A stretch of 64,000 bases of DNA, from NCBI RefSeq assembly GCF_900114085.1, contig NZ_FORU01000005.1:1-64000 (forward strand), in the 5' to 3' direction. This document shows, piece after piece, positions 1-8,406 of this stretch. The DNA is from Myroides guanonis. Its GTDB lineage: Bacteria > Bacteroidota > Bacteroidia > Flavobacteriales > Flavobacteriaceae. Each line of letters begins with the position of its first letter. Within the stretch, counting starts at the first letter, position 1. The notes beneath the pieces are model-generated. The model was not told where the DNA came from. It saw only the letters and a program-made list of their open reading frames with translations, and did no database searches. The position numbers and the translations under genes were made by a program.

Positions 1-266
1 ACCTTAGCTTCCTGAATACTCATCTTTCCTTCTTTAATACTCAAAAGTACTTTCCGCTTTAGATTAGTTGAATATCTACGAGCTTGTCGAGTATTAAAAA
101 ACTCTTGACTACCGTATTTTTGCATCCAACCATTGACCGTGGTTTTATTTAAATTATATTTATTTATAACTGAAATTTGTGTAGCTCCAAACTCAACTTC
201 CTGGACCACTTTTTCTATGAACTTTAGATGGTAACGTTGACTGGTTTTTTGTCCTGATTTTTCCAT
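1..266 (-). CDS. IS3-family transposase OrfA, N-terminal part
   Basis: Partial reading frame of 88 visible codons starting at an ATG at 266 and running off the left edge without a stop. The product starts MEKSGQKTSQRYHLKF and contains a helix-turn-helix at about residues 25-52 (ATQISVINKYNLNKTTVNGW), followed by a basic stretch. This is the DNA-binding OrfA subunit of IS3-type transposases, which normally needs a programmed frameshift into OrfB to make the active enzyme. OrfB is not visible. It could also be an inactive remnant; the visible part has no stop codon. Confidence 0.7.
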   Translation of the reverse strand, partial: MEKSGQKTSQRYHLKFIEKVVQEVEFGATQISVINKYNLNKTTVNGWMQKYGSQEFFNTRQARRYSTNLKRKVLLSIKEGKMSIQEAK

Positions 267-308
267 TTTTTCTTGTTTTGAACTGTACAGCTATTTCAGG
301 ACGGGTCA
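1..308 (-). mobile_element. End of an IS3-family-like insertion sequence (partial)
   Basis: The window opens inside an insertion sequence read on the minus strand. It carries the start of an OrfA-type helix-turn-helix transposase subunit. The putative terminus, read on the minus strand, begins with TGACCCGTCCTGAAATAG at about 308 and continues into the gene start. The TG start and the gene beginning about 40 bp inside the end fit IS3-family architecture. The other end, OrfB and any target duplication lie outside the window, so the exact boundary is inferred. Confidence 0.65.
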
Positions 309-549
309 CTTTGAATGGACCTTGAGTGGACTTTGAGTACTATTTCAATTGACTTCTAATAGAGAGTAGAAACTGTGTCTAAAAAGAGGATAATCATCAT
401 CTTTAGCATAGTGTTGGACTATTGAGGAGAATTATAGAGTTTATCAAGTCTATAAAAGACAAACAGAAGTGCAGTATTTGAAGTTTTTATTTATATTAGA
501 GCAATGTTAGTTTTATGAAAAAACCTCAATTATAGTTGTCTTAATAAGT

Positions 550-1260
550 ATGAAATACAAAATAACCATTCCAAAACCTTGTTCTGAAAACTGGGATTCT
601 ATGACTAGTGCTGAAAAGGGAAGATATTGTGCGGTTTGTGATAAAACAGTACATGATTTTTCGAGTTTTACCAAATCTGAACTTCAAGTTTTCTTAGAAG
701 AAAACAAAGGAGTGTGTGGAAAAATCCCAACAAAGCTGCTGGATTTTCCTATGGCTAAAGAGAGGAGTTCTTATGCGGCAACTATAGCTTTGGCTGCCGT
801 TTTAAGTGTGAGTCCTGCTATGGCACAAAATAACGAGAGAGAGATAGAAATTGGGGTTTCGACTGAAATAACTATTATGGGTGATGTTGCTGTAAATCCA
901 TCTGTTGATGAGTTTTTGCAAGAAAAACAAGTAATAATTAAAGGCAAGGTGGTAGATGCTAATGATAAAGTAGGTTTACCAGGTGTTGCGGTTTTTTTAT
1001 CGAGTCATCCTGAAATAAATAGTACTGTGTATGCGGATTTTGAAGGAGTGTTTGAGTTTGAAGTTCCTGAAGATATTGAACTTGAAGATGTAATACTGAA
1101 ATTTAGTTTTTTGGGATATACCGATCAATACGTAACTCCGAAAAAAGTGATGGAGTTTATTACGGTTAAATTAGAAGAAGAAGCACTTGGTGAAGTTGCG
1201 GTGTTTACCGTAGGCAAGGCAAAAGTGAAAAAGGAAAAAAAATCTAGAAACAAAAAGTAA
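550..1260 (+). CDS. Membrane-anchored protein with carboxypeptidase-D-regulatory-like domain
   Basis: The 236-residue product has three parts. The N-terminal cytosolic-looking part has a C11...C27-x2-C30 pattern that resembles a small metal site. A single hydrophobic segment follows at about residues 75-93. The C-terminal domain (about 127-200) has the beta-sandwich pattern of carboxypeptidase-regulatory-like domains (IIKGKVVDANDKVGLPGVAV), and the tail is very lysine-rich. Proteins of this layout are common in Flavobacteria and have no established function. The last gene bases lie 1 bp from the convergent minus-strand gene end at 1262. Confidence 0.75.
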   Translation: MKYKITIPKPCSENWDSMTSAEKGRYCAVCDKTVHDFSSFTKSELQVFLEENKGVCGKIPTKLLDFPMAKERSSYAATIALAAVLSVSPAMAQNNEREIEIGVSTEITIMGDVAVNPSVDEFLQEKQVIIKGKVVDANDKVGLPGVAVFLSSHPEINSTVYADFEGVFEFEVPEDIELEDVILKFSFLGYTDQYVTPKKVMEFITVKLEEEALGEVAVFTVGKAKVKKEKKSRNKK

Positions 1261-1261
1261 G

Positions 1262-1654
1262 TTATAAGGTTTTTAAAGCTGTTATTTTCTGAAAACGTGT
1301 CATATCAAATTCTTTGCTAGTGTTGTTGATATTCTCATAAGTGTGTAGCGCTAGTTTTCTATATTCAATAGCTTTTTGAGGGTTTTCTGTATTTGCTTTT
1401 TCTGCCATTTCTACAAAAAAATCGGCTAATAACTCTTGGTTTTTTGAGTTTAGATTAGGGATGTCGTTTAGTGTTTTCCACTGTACTTCTTTTTCTAGAC
1501 CGAGTATGGTTTGAAAGTCGATATTAAAATAACTGCCAATTTTTTCTATTGCCTTGTCTTCTGATATTTCTTTTTTTGAAAGTTGTTGTAACAGCATTCT
1601 TAAGAACTGGGCCATTTTTTCAATCATATCTAAAAGATAATCGCGTCTTTCCAT
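1262..1654 (-). CDS. Small helical protein of unknown function
   Basis: A 130-residue, mainly helical protein with no signal peptide or membrane segment. It starts MERRDYLLDMIEKMAQFLRM; an aromatic/acidic start followed by a long amphipathic helix recalls DUF6483-type proteins, but I hold that only weakly. Its ATG is 3 bp downstream of the stop of the 1658-2203 gene on the same strand, so the two are probably co-transcribed and translationally coupled. No catalytic motif is visible. Confidence 0.6.
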   Translation of the reverse strand: MERRDYLLDMIEKMAQFLRMLLQQLSKKEISEDKAIEKIGSYFNIDFQTILGLEKEVQWKTLNDIPNLNSKNQELLADFFVEMAEKANTENPQKAIEYRKLALHTYENINNTSKEFDMTRFQKITALKTL

Positions 1655-1657
1655 TGT

Positions 1658-2203
1658 CTATCTAACAGGGCGTAATGTATTGCTAAACGTTACTCTAAAA
1701 GGAGTTTCTTTATCTGCGTTGTTTTTCATTACATAGATAAACTTAAACATCTTTGCGTGATTGCTTTCTATGGTGAGTGAACCTTCAGTAAAACCATCAG
1801 TTAACGTAAAGTCTTTAGTATTGTCTACGCGAATTGACTTGGCTATTCCCGATTTAAGATCGCTCATGGTCATTCCTCTATAAAAGGATCTGTCTTCATT
1901 GCTTACAGTGATGTTTTCACCTTTAAATCCTTTGGTAAGTATGACTACAGAATAGTTGTCTTCGGTTGCCTTCATTCCTTTAAGGTAGTCTTCTCTTGAT
2001 TTTTCAGATACAGAACGGAAATCATCGCGTACTTGTGCGTATTCTGGTAAGTCAACTACATCTTTTTCTTCTGGAAGTCTGTTTTCTTCTTTAATTTCAG
2101 CAATCTTTTCTTCTATAGCTACTTCTTTAGGAGCAAAGATAGTAACCGTGCTTTTACACATTGAAAACAATAGTACGAGTGATAAAAGGGCAAGTTTTTT
2201 CAT
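1658..2203 (-). CDS. Exported protein of unknown function (possible lipoprotein)
   Basis: I start this gene at the ATG at 2203, giving 181 residues that begin with a typical export signal (MKKLALLSLVLLFSMCKST). A longer frame to 2239 exists but would bury the signal peptide. The cysteine at residue 17 could be lipidated, although Met at -1 is a poor lipobox residue. After a Glu/Lys-rich spacer the rest is a predicted beta-rich domain I do not recognise (ILTKGFKGENITV; RVTFSNTLRPVR at the C terminus). It is the first gene of a two-gene unit with the 1262-1654 gene and is divergent from the BaiN-like flavoprotein. Confidence 0.65.
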   Translation of the reverse strand: MKKLALLSLVLLFSMCKSTVTIFAPKEVAIEEKIAEIKEENRLPEEKDVVDLPEYAQVRDDFRSVSEKSREDYLKGMKATEDNYSVVILTKGFKGENITVSNEDRSFYRGMTMSDLKSGIAKSIRVDNTKDFTLTDGFTEGSLTIESNHAKMFKFIYVMKNNADKETPFRVTFSNTLRPVR

Positions 2204-2244
2204 ATTCTTCTTTAAGTGATGATTCAGAACAAATCGCAAGTAAG

Positions 2245-2252
2245 TATCTTTG
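2245..2252 (+). promoter_or_regulatory. Candidate -7 box (TATCTTTG) for the BaiN-like gene
   Basis: The sequence TATCTTTG matches the Bacteroidota -7 consensus TAnnTTTG and lies 76 bp before the start codon at 2329 in the divergent gap. No convincing TTG is found at the -33 position. Confidence 0.45.
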
Positions 2253-2328
2253 TGGTTGTAAAGATATATTTTTTTGAACTAAATAAAAAGGTAGAAAGGA
2301 TTTACCTTGTTTAAATACTAATTTGTGA

Positions 2329-3546
2329 ATGGTGTACGATGTTATAATTGTTGGTGGTGGTGCAGCGGGTTTTTTTACTGCAATTAATATTGTTGAAAAA
2401 AACAAAGGGTTAAAAGTCGCGATTTTAGAGAGAGGCAAAGAGGTTCTTTCAAAAGTACGCATTTCTGGTGGTGGACGTTGTAATGTTACCCATGCTTGTT
2501 TTGACCCAAAGGAGTTGACGCAGTTTTATCCTCGTGGTTCTAAGGAATTGTTAGGGCCTTTTCATCAGTTTTGTTCTGGAGATACTATTGCTTGGTTTGA
2601 TGAGCATGGAGTTGAATTGAAAATTGAAGAGGACGGTAGGATGTTTCCTACTTCTGATTCTTCTCAGACTATTATAGACTGCTTGTTGGAAGCTGCTAAG
2701 AAAGCAAAAATAGCTATTTTAACAGGGCATAGTGTTCAAGAGGTTTTTCAAAAAGAGTCTAGTTGGAAAGTGGATACCAATCAAGGTGGAATGGAAGCGA
2801 AGTATTTGGTTTTTACTACGGGTAGTAATCCTAAGATGTGGAACTTAATTTCTGAGTTGGGACATACTGTTGTAGAGCCGGTACCATCACTTTTTACTTT
2901 TAATATTAAAGATCCACGTATCAAAGATTTGATGGGGGTTTCTTCTTTAGCAGAGGTTTCTGTAAGAAATTCTAATTTGGAGGCGTCAGGTCCTTTACTA
3001 ATAACGCATTGGGGAATGAGTGGGCCGGGTATTCTTAGATTATCTGCATGGGGCGCGAGAGAATTATTTAATAAGAACTATCAATTTGAGATTCTGGTAA
3101 ACTGGCTTCCTGGAGAAACTACTTCTTCTGCGATGGAGATTTTATTGGGTTTAAAAGATGAACATGCGAAAAAATGGGTGATTAAGAAATCTCCATTTGA
3201 TTTCCCAAACCGTTTGTGGGAGCGTTTCGTTATTGCAGCTGGGATTGATGAAGAAGCAAAATGGGCAGACCTCAATAAAAAACAATTGCAAAGTTTGGCG
3301 GAACAGTTAACCGCTGCTTCATTTCACGTAAATGGAAAAAGTACTTTTAAGGAGGAGTTTGTTACAGCTGGTGGTGTAGACTTGAAGGAAGTTAATTTTA
3401 AAACTATGGAGAGTAAAGTATTGCCTAGCGTATTTTTTGCAGGTGAAGTATTGAATATAGATGCTATTACTGGAGGGTTTAATTTTCAGAATGCATGGAC
3501 TACGGGTTTTATTGCCGCTCGTGAAATAGCTACTAGAAATGAATAG
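2329..3546 (+). CDS. BaiN/HI0933-family NAD(P)/FAD-dependent flavoprotein
   Basis: The 405-residue product has an N-terminal FAD-binding Rossmann motif (VIIVGGGAAGFFTA, residues 6-19), the family signature GGGRCNVTH at about 47, and the C-terminal FAD-contact region GEVLNIDAITGGFNFQNAW at about 372-390. Length and motif order fit the HI0933/YhiN/BaiN family of soluble flavin oxidoreductases, whose physiological substrates are mostly unknown. The gene overlaps the next frame by 8 bp, implying coupling with the small membrane protein at 3539. Confidence 0.9.
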   Translation: MVYDVIIVGGGAAGFFTAINIVEKNKGLKVAILERGKEVLSKVRISGGGRCNVTHACFDPKELTQFYPRGSKELLGPFHQFCSGDTIAWFDEHGVELKIEEDGRMFPTSDSSQTIIDCLLEAAKKAKIAILTGHSVQEVFQKESSWKVDTNQGGMEAKYLVFTTGSNPKMWNLISELGHTVVEPVPSLFTFNIKDPRIKDLMGVSSLAEVSVRNSNLEASGPLLITHWGMSGPGILRLSAWGARELFNKNYQFEILVNWLPGETTSSAMEILLGLKDEHAKKWVIKKSPFDFPNRLWERFVIAAGIDEEAKWADLNKKQLQSLAEQLTAASFHVNGKSTFKEEFVTAGGVDLKEVNFKTMESKVLPSVFFAGEVLNIDAITGGFNFQNAWTTGFIAAREIATRNE

Positions 3547-4030
3547 AGAGCGATTTTCTTTTTATAATAGGGGAACAAGAGCTGTGATGCTTTTTGTAAT
3601 GATTCCTCTTTTTTTGTTTTTAACGGCATTGTTTGTCAGCACTCAAAACTCATTTCTTTCGATGATTGCGTTTTTCTTTTTTGTGTTGCTTTTGGTGTTT
3701 GTTTATAAATCATGTTTTATCCATGTGTTTATAGATGAAAAAGGCATTCGTTATAAGAGTCTTTTTAAAGAAAAGTATATTGCTAAAAAGGAGCTTTTAG
3801 ATGTTTTGATTGTTCAAAAGCAACGCCGAAATGAACCGCTATATATTAGTTTTAAAGATTTTTATGAGAAGGGGTTGTATGGAGGTAGTGGTTTCTTAGT
3901 TTTCCGTGCAGCGAATGAACTTCCGAAAAGCAATGCATTTGTGTTTAGCAATCCTATAGATTCTTTTTATATCAGTGTGCAATATAGAAAAGAAATGGAA
4001 CCTTGGGTGTTGAGATTGATAAAGGAGTAA
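3539..4030 (+). CDS. Small membrane protein with two N-terminal helices
   Basis: The 163-residue protein has two adjacent hydrophobic helices at about residues 15-35 and 38-60, then a soluble domain with alternating hydrophobic strands (IDEKGIRYKSLFKEKYIAKK) resembling bacterial PH-like domains. Its ATG lies inside the end of the upstream flavoprotein gene, an 8-bp overlap that suggests translational coupling. I do not recognise a specific family and assign no function. Confidence 0.65.
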   Translation: MNRERFSFYNRGTRAVMLFVMIPLFLFLTALFVSTQNSFLSMIAFFFFVLLLVFVYKSCFIHVFIDEKGIRYKSLFKEKYIAKKELLDVLIVQKQRRNEPLYISFKDFYEKGLYGGSGFLVFRAANELPKSNAFVFSNPIDSFYISVQYRKEMEPWVLRLIKE

Positions 4031-4088
4031 ATAGCAACTAGGAATGGCGGTTTTGTATTGTCATAAGTGTGTTTTTATAAATTAAAGT

Positions 4089-4096
4089 TATCTTTG
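4089..4096 (+). promoter_or_regulatory. Candidate -7 box (TATCTTTG) upstream of mvaD
   Basis: TATCTTTG fits the TAnnTTTG consensus 43 bp before the mvaD start codon. No clear TTG is seen at the ideal -33 spacing. Confidence 0.5.
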
Positions 4097-4139
4097 TAAA
4101 AGCTGTTTTATGCAAACAGTAGAATAGAAGATTACAACT

Positions 4140-5225
4140 ATGATAGATGATACGTTTTTTATAGCTAAAGCTATAAATCCTACCTTGGAAGAAGGTGTTT
4201 TTTCTTGGAGTGCACCTAGTAATATTGCTCTAATTAAATATTGGGGGAAAAAGGAACATCAGATTCCTGCTAACCCCTCTTTGAGTTTTACATTGAAAAA
4301 CTGTAAGACGATTACTTCATTGCGCTATAAACGTAAAGAGGTTGTTGGTATTGGTTTCGAGTTGTTGTTTGAAGGACAACCTAAAGAATCATTTAGACCT
4401 AAAATTCAAAAGTTCTTTGAGCGTATTTTACCGTATTGCTCTTATATATCCAATTATAATTTTATAATAGATACCTCAAATACGTTTCCACATAGTTCGG
4501 GTATTGCTTCTTCGGCTTCTGGTATGGCTGCTTTGGCTGTCAATATTATGTCGTTAGAGCGCGCGCTTTTTCCCGATATGACACAGGAGTTTTTTTACCA
4601 AAAGGCTTCTTTCTTGGCTCGTTTAGGTTCTGGTAGTGCTTGTAGAAGTGTTTCTGGTTCAATAGTGGTTTGGGGAGAAAATGAAGAGTTTTCAGAAGCG
4701 TCGAATTTGTTTGGAGTTCCTTTCTCAGCAAAAGTGCATGATGTTTTTAAAGATTATCAAGATGTGATATTATTGGTTGATAAAGGCGAAAAACAAGTTT
4801 CAAGTACAGTAGGTCACGATTTAATGCATCATCATCCGTTTGCAGAACAACGCTTTGCGCAAGCGCATACAAATTTGAAAGATTTGAAGGTGGTGTTGCA
4901 GTCTGGAGATTTGGAGGCTTTTATGGCTTTAGTAGAAAGTGAAGCTTTGACGCTTCATGCTATGATGATGACTTCAATACCGTATTTTATTTTAATGAAA
5001 CCTAATACGTTGCAAATTATTGAGCGTATTTGGAAGTTTAGAAAAGAGCACGGAGTGCCAGTTTGTTTTACTTTGGATGCGGGTGCGAATGTTCATTTAT
5101 TGTTTCCAAAGGCATATAAGGTTGAGGTAATGGATTGGATTGCTAGTGATTTGGCGGATTATTGTCAACAGCAACATTATATTGCAGATGAAATTGGTGA
5201 AGGGGCTGAAAGACTTAGTTTGTAG
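4140..5225 (+). CDS. mvaD: Diphosphomevalonate decarboxylase
   Basis: This GHMP-superfamily enzyme converts mevalonate diphosphate to isopentenyl diphosphate with ATP. The 361-residue sequence carries the N-terminal family motif SAPSNIALIKYWGKK (about 24-38, with the substrate-contacting lysine), the ATP loop PHSSGIASSASGMAAL (about 117-132), GSGSACRSVSGS with its conserved Arg, and the catalytic Asp in FTLDAGANVHLL. All key positions are therefore present. It has its own upstream -7 box and is followed by a hairpin terminator. Mevalonate kinase lies 3 kb downstream, so the pathway genes are linked but not one operon. Confidence 0.95.
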   Translation: MIDDTFFIAKAINPTLEEGVFSWSAPSNIALIKYWGKKEHQIPANPSLSFTLKNCKTITSLRYKRKEVVGIGFELLFEGQPKESFRPKIQKFFERILPYCSYISNYNFIIDTSNTFPHSSGIASSASGMAALAVNIMSLERALFPDMTQEFFYQKASFLARLGSGSACRSVSGSIVVWGENEEFSEASNLFGVPFSAKVHDVFKDYQDVILLVDKGEKQVSSTVGHDLMHHHPFAEQRFAQAHTNLKDLKVVLQSGDLEAFMALVESEALTLHAMMMTSIPYFILMKPNTLQIIERIWKFRKEHGVPVCFTLDAGANVHLLFPKAYKVEVMDWIASDLADYCQQQHYIADEIGEGAERLSL

Positions 5226-5245
5226 TAGCTTGAATTAAAAAGAGT

Positions 5246-5285
5246 AAAAGGGAGAATGATTGTAACGATTGTTTTCCTTTTTTTT
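5246..5285 (+). terminator. Terminator after mvaD
   Basis: A 15-bp stem (5246-5260 with 5268-5282, several G-U pairs), a 7-nt loop and a run of eight T residues follow the mvaD stop by 20 bp. Confidence 0.7.
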
Positions 5286-5451
5286 GATTATTTGGTAAGT
5301 AAGGGTGAGGGATATTTTACAGTGTTGTTTATCAAATGATTTGTTGATTTATATGGTGGTGTAGGATGTGATTATTTTGTATATTTACTATAGAGATTTT
5401 CCATTAGTGGCATGGGAATTGATTATTGAGTAATATTAAAAACATGTTATT

Positions 5452-5820
5452 ATGAAAAATAGATTTACAAATTTTGGTATAGCTGTTTTGACTATGTTGT
5501 CTTGGGGAGCTTGGGCTCAAGTTGAGCAGCAGAATCCTAACTTTGAGGAAAGTTTAGATTATTACATGGGAGTTAATGATTCATTGATTCAAAATATGGG
5601 AACTACGGTGCAGAATACTTATAAAGCTTATGATTGGTATGAAGCACGTGAGGAGCGAAGAGCGCAACGAAGAGCATATCGTCATGAAGAGCGTATGAAT
5701 CGAAGTTATTATATGGATTATGACTATCCTAATTATAATTATTATCCTAGCTATTACAACTATAGAAGATGGATACCTACAATTGGATTTAGAACAGGGA
5801 ATTTTTGGTTTTCCTTTTAA
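5452..5820 (+). CDS. Small secreted Tyr/Arg-rich protein
   Basis: The 122-residue product begins with a clear signal peptide (cut after AWA, about residue 22). A central charged stretch is rich in Glu and Arg (YEAREERRAQRRAYRHEERM), followed by a Tyr/Asn/Pro-rich low-complexity segment (DYDYPNYNYYPSYYNYRRW) and an aromatic C terminus ending in WFSF. No domain is recognised. It is 28 bp upstream of the LpoB-like gene and probably heads that three-gene unit, which suggests an envelope role. The Tyr-rich stretch is unusual and suggests a structural or surface-binding protein. Confidence 0.7.
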   Translation: MKNRFTNFGIAVLTMLSWGAWAQVEQQNPNFEESLDYYMGVNDSLIQNMGTTVQNTYKAYDWYEAREERRAQRRAYRHEERMNRSYYMDYDYPNYNYYPSYYNYRRWIPTIGFRTGNFWFSF

Positions 5821-5848
5821 TTAATAAAAAAACATAAAACATATAATT

Positions 5849-6442
5849 ATGCAAATGAAACGTATAGCATTGGCTGCTTTGTTAGTAGCGTCAGGAGTTT
5901 TTATTACCTCATGTGGAAGACAAGTAACTCGTATCAGTACAGAGGATGTAGTTGATATTAGCGGTGGTTGGAATAATTCTGACTCTAGAATGGTTGCAGA
6001 AGAAATGACACAAGCTGTTTTAACTGGTGCTTGGATTGGAAATCATCAGGAGGATAATCAAGGTAAGAAACCGGTTGTTATTGTTGGGATGGTTCAAAAC
6101 AAAAGTCATGAACATATAGATGCAGAAACTTTTGTAAAAGACGTAGAGCGCTCTTTTATTCAATCGCAAAAAGTTCGTTTGGTACAAGGAGGGAAAAAAC
6201 GTGAAGAACTTCGCGGTGAACGTGCTGACCAGCAAATCAATGCTTCTACAGCTACTATGAAAAAGTTTGGTTTAGAGAATGGAGCGGATTATATTTTGCA
6301 AGGTTCAATCAATTCTATCGTGGATGCGCATAAAAAACAAAAAGTAGTTTATTATCAAGTTGACTTAGAGTTGACAAATATTCAAACAGGTGAAGTGGTT
6401 TGGATTGGAGATAAAAAAATAGCGAAACAAGTTAAAAGATAA
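5849..6442 (+). CDS. LpoB-family penicillin-binding-protein activator lipoprotein
   Basis: The 197-residue lipoprotein has a signal peptide ending in the lipobox FITSC, so it should be acylated at Cys22 (counting from the first ATG; an alternative ATG lies two codons later). The mature part has LpoB-family features: VDISGGWNNSDSRMVAEEM near the start, and GADYILQGSINSIVDAH near the end. In Enterobacteria LpoB stimulates the peptidoglycan synthase PBP1B from the outer membrane; here the partner is unknown. It is followed 3 bp later by the COG3014-like gene, an association also seen in Gammaproteobacteria. Confidence 0.85.
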   Translation: MQMKRIALAALLVASGVFITSCGRQVTRISTEDVVDISGGWNNSDSRMVAEEMTQAVLTGAWIGNHQEDNQGKKPVVIVGMVQNKSHEHIDAETFVKDVERSFIQSQKVRLVQGGKKREELRGERADQQINASTATMKKFGLENGADYILQGSINSIVDAHKKQKVVYYQVDLELTNIQTGEVVWIGDKKIAKQVKR

Positions 6443-6445
6443 ACT

Positions 6446-7876
6446 ATGGTTTTAAAGCAAACCATTTTTAAAATATGTAAAACATCAGTTCTTTTTGGGC
6501 TGATGTTTTTCGTGTTTGGTTGTGCTTCTTATCACGATCGAATTAGTGATTATTATCAAAAAGTAGGGGCAGGTGATTGGGTAGAGGCTGAAAAAACTCT
6601 TGATAAAAACCCCTTGTTAACGAAACCGCGTAACAAATTACTTTACTTGATGGAGAAAGGGCGTTTAGCCCATTTGGCAGGAGAGTATGCAAAGAGTAAT
6701 CAGTATCTAAACGAGGCTGATATGTTATATGAAGTAGGGTTAAATAGTACGGGCGATGCTATAGTTGGTGCAGTGCTTAATCCTATGTCACAGAATTACA
6801 AAGGGGAAGATTTTGAAATCTTTATGTTGCATTATTACAAGGCGCTTAATTATTTTTATTTAGGGGATAAAGAAGCAGCTATTGTTGAGGCACGACGTAT
6901 TAATTTGCAAACACTTGCGCAAAAGGATAAGTTCAACGATAAGGATTCTAGATATTCTAAAGATGCTTTTTCTTTGATTTTGCAAGGTTTGATTTATGAG
7001 GCAGATGGAGATATAAACAATGCTTTCATTGCCTATAGAAACGCTGTGGAAGTATATCAACAATCTGAAGAAGGAATTTATTACGGTGTTTCTATTCCGG
7101 AAAACCTGAAGTATGATGTTATGCGCACTGCTTATAAAATGGGATTTACTTCGGAGTTGAGAAAATTTGAAAATCAATTTGGAATGACCTTTAAGGACTA
7201 TACGGAAACAACGGGTGGTGAATTGGTTTTGTTTTGGGAAAACGGTGTTGCTCCTATAAAAAGACAAGAGGATTTGTTTTTTACTTTGGTGAAAGGCGAT
7301 AATGGAAGTCTGTTCTTTACGGATGCTTTAGGAGGTCTTGTGATTCCGTTCGACTTTGGTTTTGCAGGAAGTGCGAATTTGAGTGATATTCACAGTTTAC
7401 GAGTTGCTTTGCCGAAGTATGAGGCAAAACTTCCTTTATATCGTTCCGCAACAGCTAGTACTGGTAAAGATGGTTTCTCTTTAGAGTTGGTGGAAGATGT
7501 AAATACTTTAGCTATTCAAACGTTGAAAGAACGATGGGGAAAAGAGCTAGGGAGTGTTTTAACTAGACTTGCAGTAAAAAAGGCTACGGAATATGCATTG
7601 ACTTCTTCTGCAAAGTCTTCTAATGGCAATAATGATGTGTTGTTGGAGGGGTTAGGATTAGGAGTGCAACTTTTTAGTATGTTGTCTGAAAAGGCAGATA
7701 CTCGAAATTGGCAGAGTTTACCTGGATATATTAGTTATGCTCGTATTCCGCTAGAAAAGGGAGATAATAAAATTCAATTGCGTTTGACGAAGTCAAACGG
7801 TGAGGTTGTAGATGAGGTGATTCATGTAGCGGGAAGTGGAGGTTTGCAGTTTTATAATTATAGTACTTTGAAATAG
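6446..7876 (+). CDS. COG3014-family lipoprotein with TPR-like N-terminal half
   Basis: The 476-residue protein has a signal peptide with lipobox VFGC (Cys26). Helical hairpins resembling tetratricopeptide repeats occupy about residues 30-230 (MEKGRLAHLAGEYAKSNQYL; YYKALNYFYLGDKEAAIVEA). The C-terminal half is beta-rich, with a central alanine-rich part. This matches the COG3014 family of envelope lipoproteins found beside lpoB. The start is 3 bp after the LpoB-like stop, so the genes are co-transcribed. The specific role in wall synthesis is inferred from context only. Confidence 0.8.
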   Translation: MVLKQTIFKICKTSVLFGLMFFVFGCASYHDRISDYYQKVGAGDWVEAEKTLDKNPLLTKPRNKLLYLMEKGRLAHLAGEYAKSNQYLNEADMLYEVGLNSTGDAIVGAVLNPMSQNYKGEDFEIFMLHYYKALNYFYLGDKEAAIVEARRINLQTLAQKDKFNDKDSRYSKDAFSLILQGLIYEADGDINNAFIAYRNAVEVYQQSEEGIYYGVSIPENLKYDVMRTAYKMGFTSELRKFENQFGMTFKDYTETTGGELVLFWENGVAPIKRQEDLFFTLVKGDNGSLFFTDALGGLVIPFDFGFAGSANLSDIHSLRVALPKYEAKLPLYRSATASTGKDGFSLELVEDVNTLAIQTLKERWGKELGSVLTRLAVKKATEYALTSSAKSSNGNNDVLLEGLGLGVQLFSMLSEKADTRNWQSLPGYISYARIPLEKGDNKIQLRLTKSNGEVVDEVIHVAGSGGLQFYNYSTLK

Positions 7877-7918
7877 TTGTTGATCAACTTATTCAAATGT
7901 TAGAAAAAAGAAAGAGTT

Positions 7919-8269
7919 TTGAAGAATAAATATTGTACACATTGTAGAGCTGAAATTATTTGTAATGCTGAGGCTATTGAGCAATGTGATTGTAAAAAAG
8001 TTAATTTGAGTCAAGAGACTGTTGCTTTTTTAGCAGGAACGTATCATAAGTGTTTATGTAATGCTTGTTTGATGAAGATAGATGGATTGGTTGCAGCTGC
8101 AAAAGGAATGCCTTTTCCAACTCGACGTAGTGAGATGATTGAAGGAGTTCATTATTACATTGAGAATGGCTATTTTGTTTTTACTGAGTTATATCATTTG
8201 ATGAAAGGACAGTGTTGCCAAAATGGTTGTAGGCACTGTGTGTATGGCTTTAAGAATCAGCATTTGTAA
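7919..8269 (+). CDS. Fused cysteine-rich CWC and DUF5522 protein
   Basis: The 116-residue protein carries two small Cys-rich modules. Residues 1-50 hold CTHC, CDC and the CLCNAC cluster of the cysteine-rich CWC family. Residues 75-116 hold the DUF5522 pattern (HYYIENGYFVFTELYHLMKG then CCQNGCRHCVYGF). Both probably bind metal. The start is taken at TTG (7919), because the only nearby ATG (7897) is in another frame and stops after 10 codons. The two modules are, as far as I know, usually separate neighbouring genes, so this looks like a fusion. Function unknown. Confidence 0.75.
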   Translation: MKNKYCTHCRAEIICNAEAIEQCDCKKVNLSQETVAFLAGTYHKCLCNACLMKIDGLVAAAKGMPFPTRRSEMIEGVHYYIENGYFVFTELYHLMKGQCCQNGCRHCVYGFKNQHL

Positions 8270-8353
8270 TTTTTGAAAATTGTCTGATGTTTTATGTCGT
8301 TGATTTTAAGCGTTTTTGTGAGCTGTGTGAAGATTTTTAAAGCTTGCTTAACG

Positions 8354-8383
8354 TTGTTATCTATTAAAAAAACCGTATTTTTG
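8354..8383 (+). promoter_or_regulatory. Consensus-like Bacteroidota promoter for mevalonate kinase
   Basis: TTG at 8354-8356, a 19-bp spacer and TATTTTTG at 8376-8383 match the TTG-N19-TAnnTTTG consensus exactly. The predicted transcript start is about 15-20 bp before the ATG at 8407. Confidence 0.75.
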
Positions 8384-8406
8384 TATTTCAATATACTTTT
8401 GTTGCT

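Noticed and set aside
1..308. Complete insertion sequence
   Set aside because: Only one end and a partial OrfA are visible; the rest is outside the window.
6860..7267. 135-residue minus-strand ORF inside the COG3014 gene
   Set aside because: It has no recognisable domain and lies wholly inside a supported gene; typical shadow frame in AT-rich DNA.
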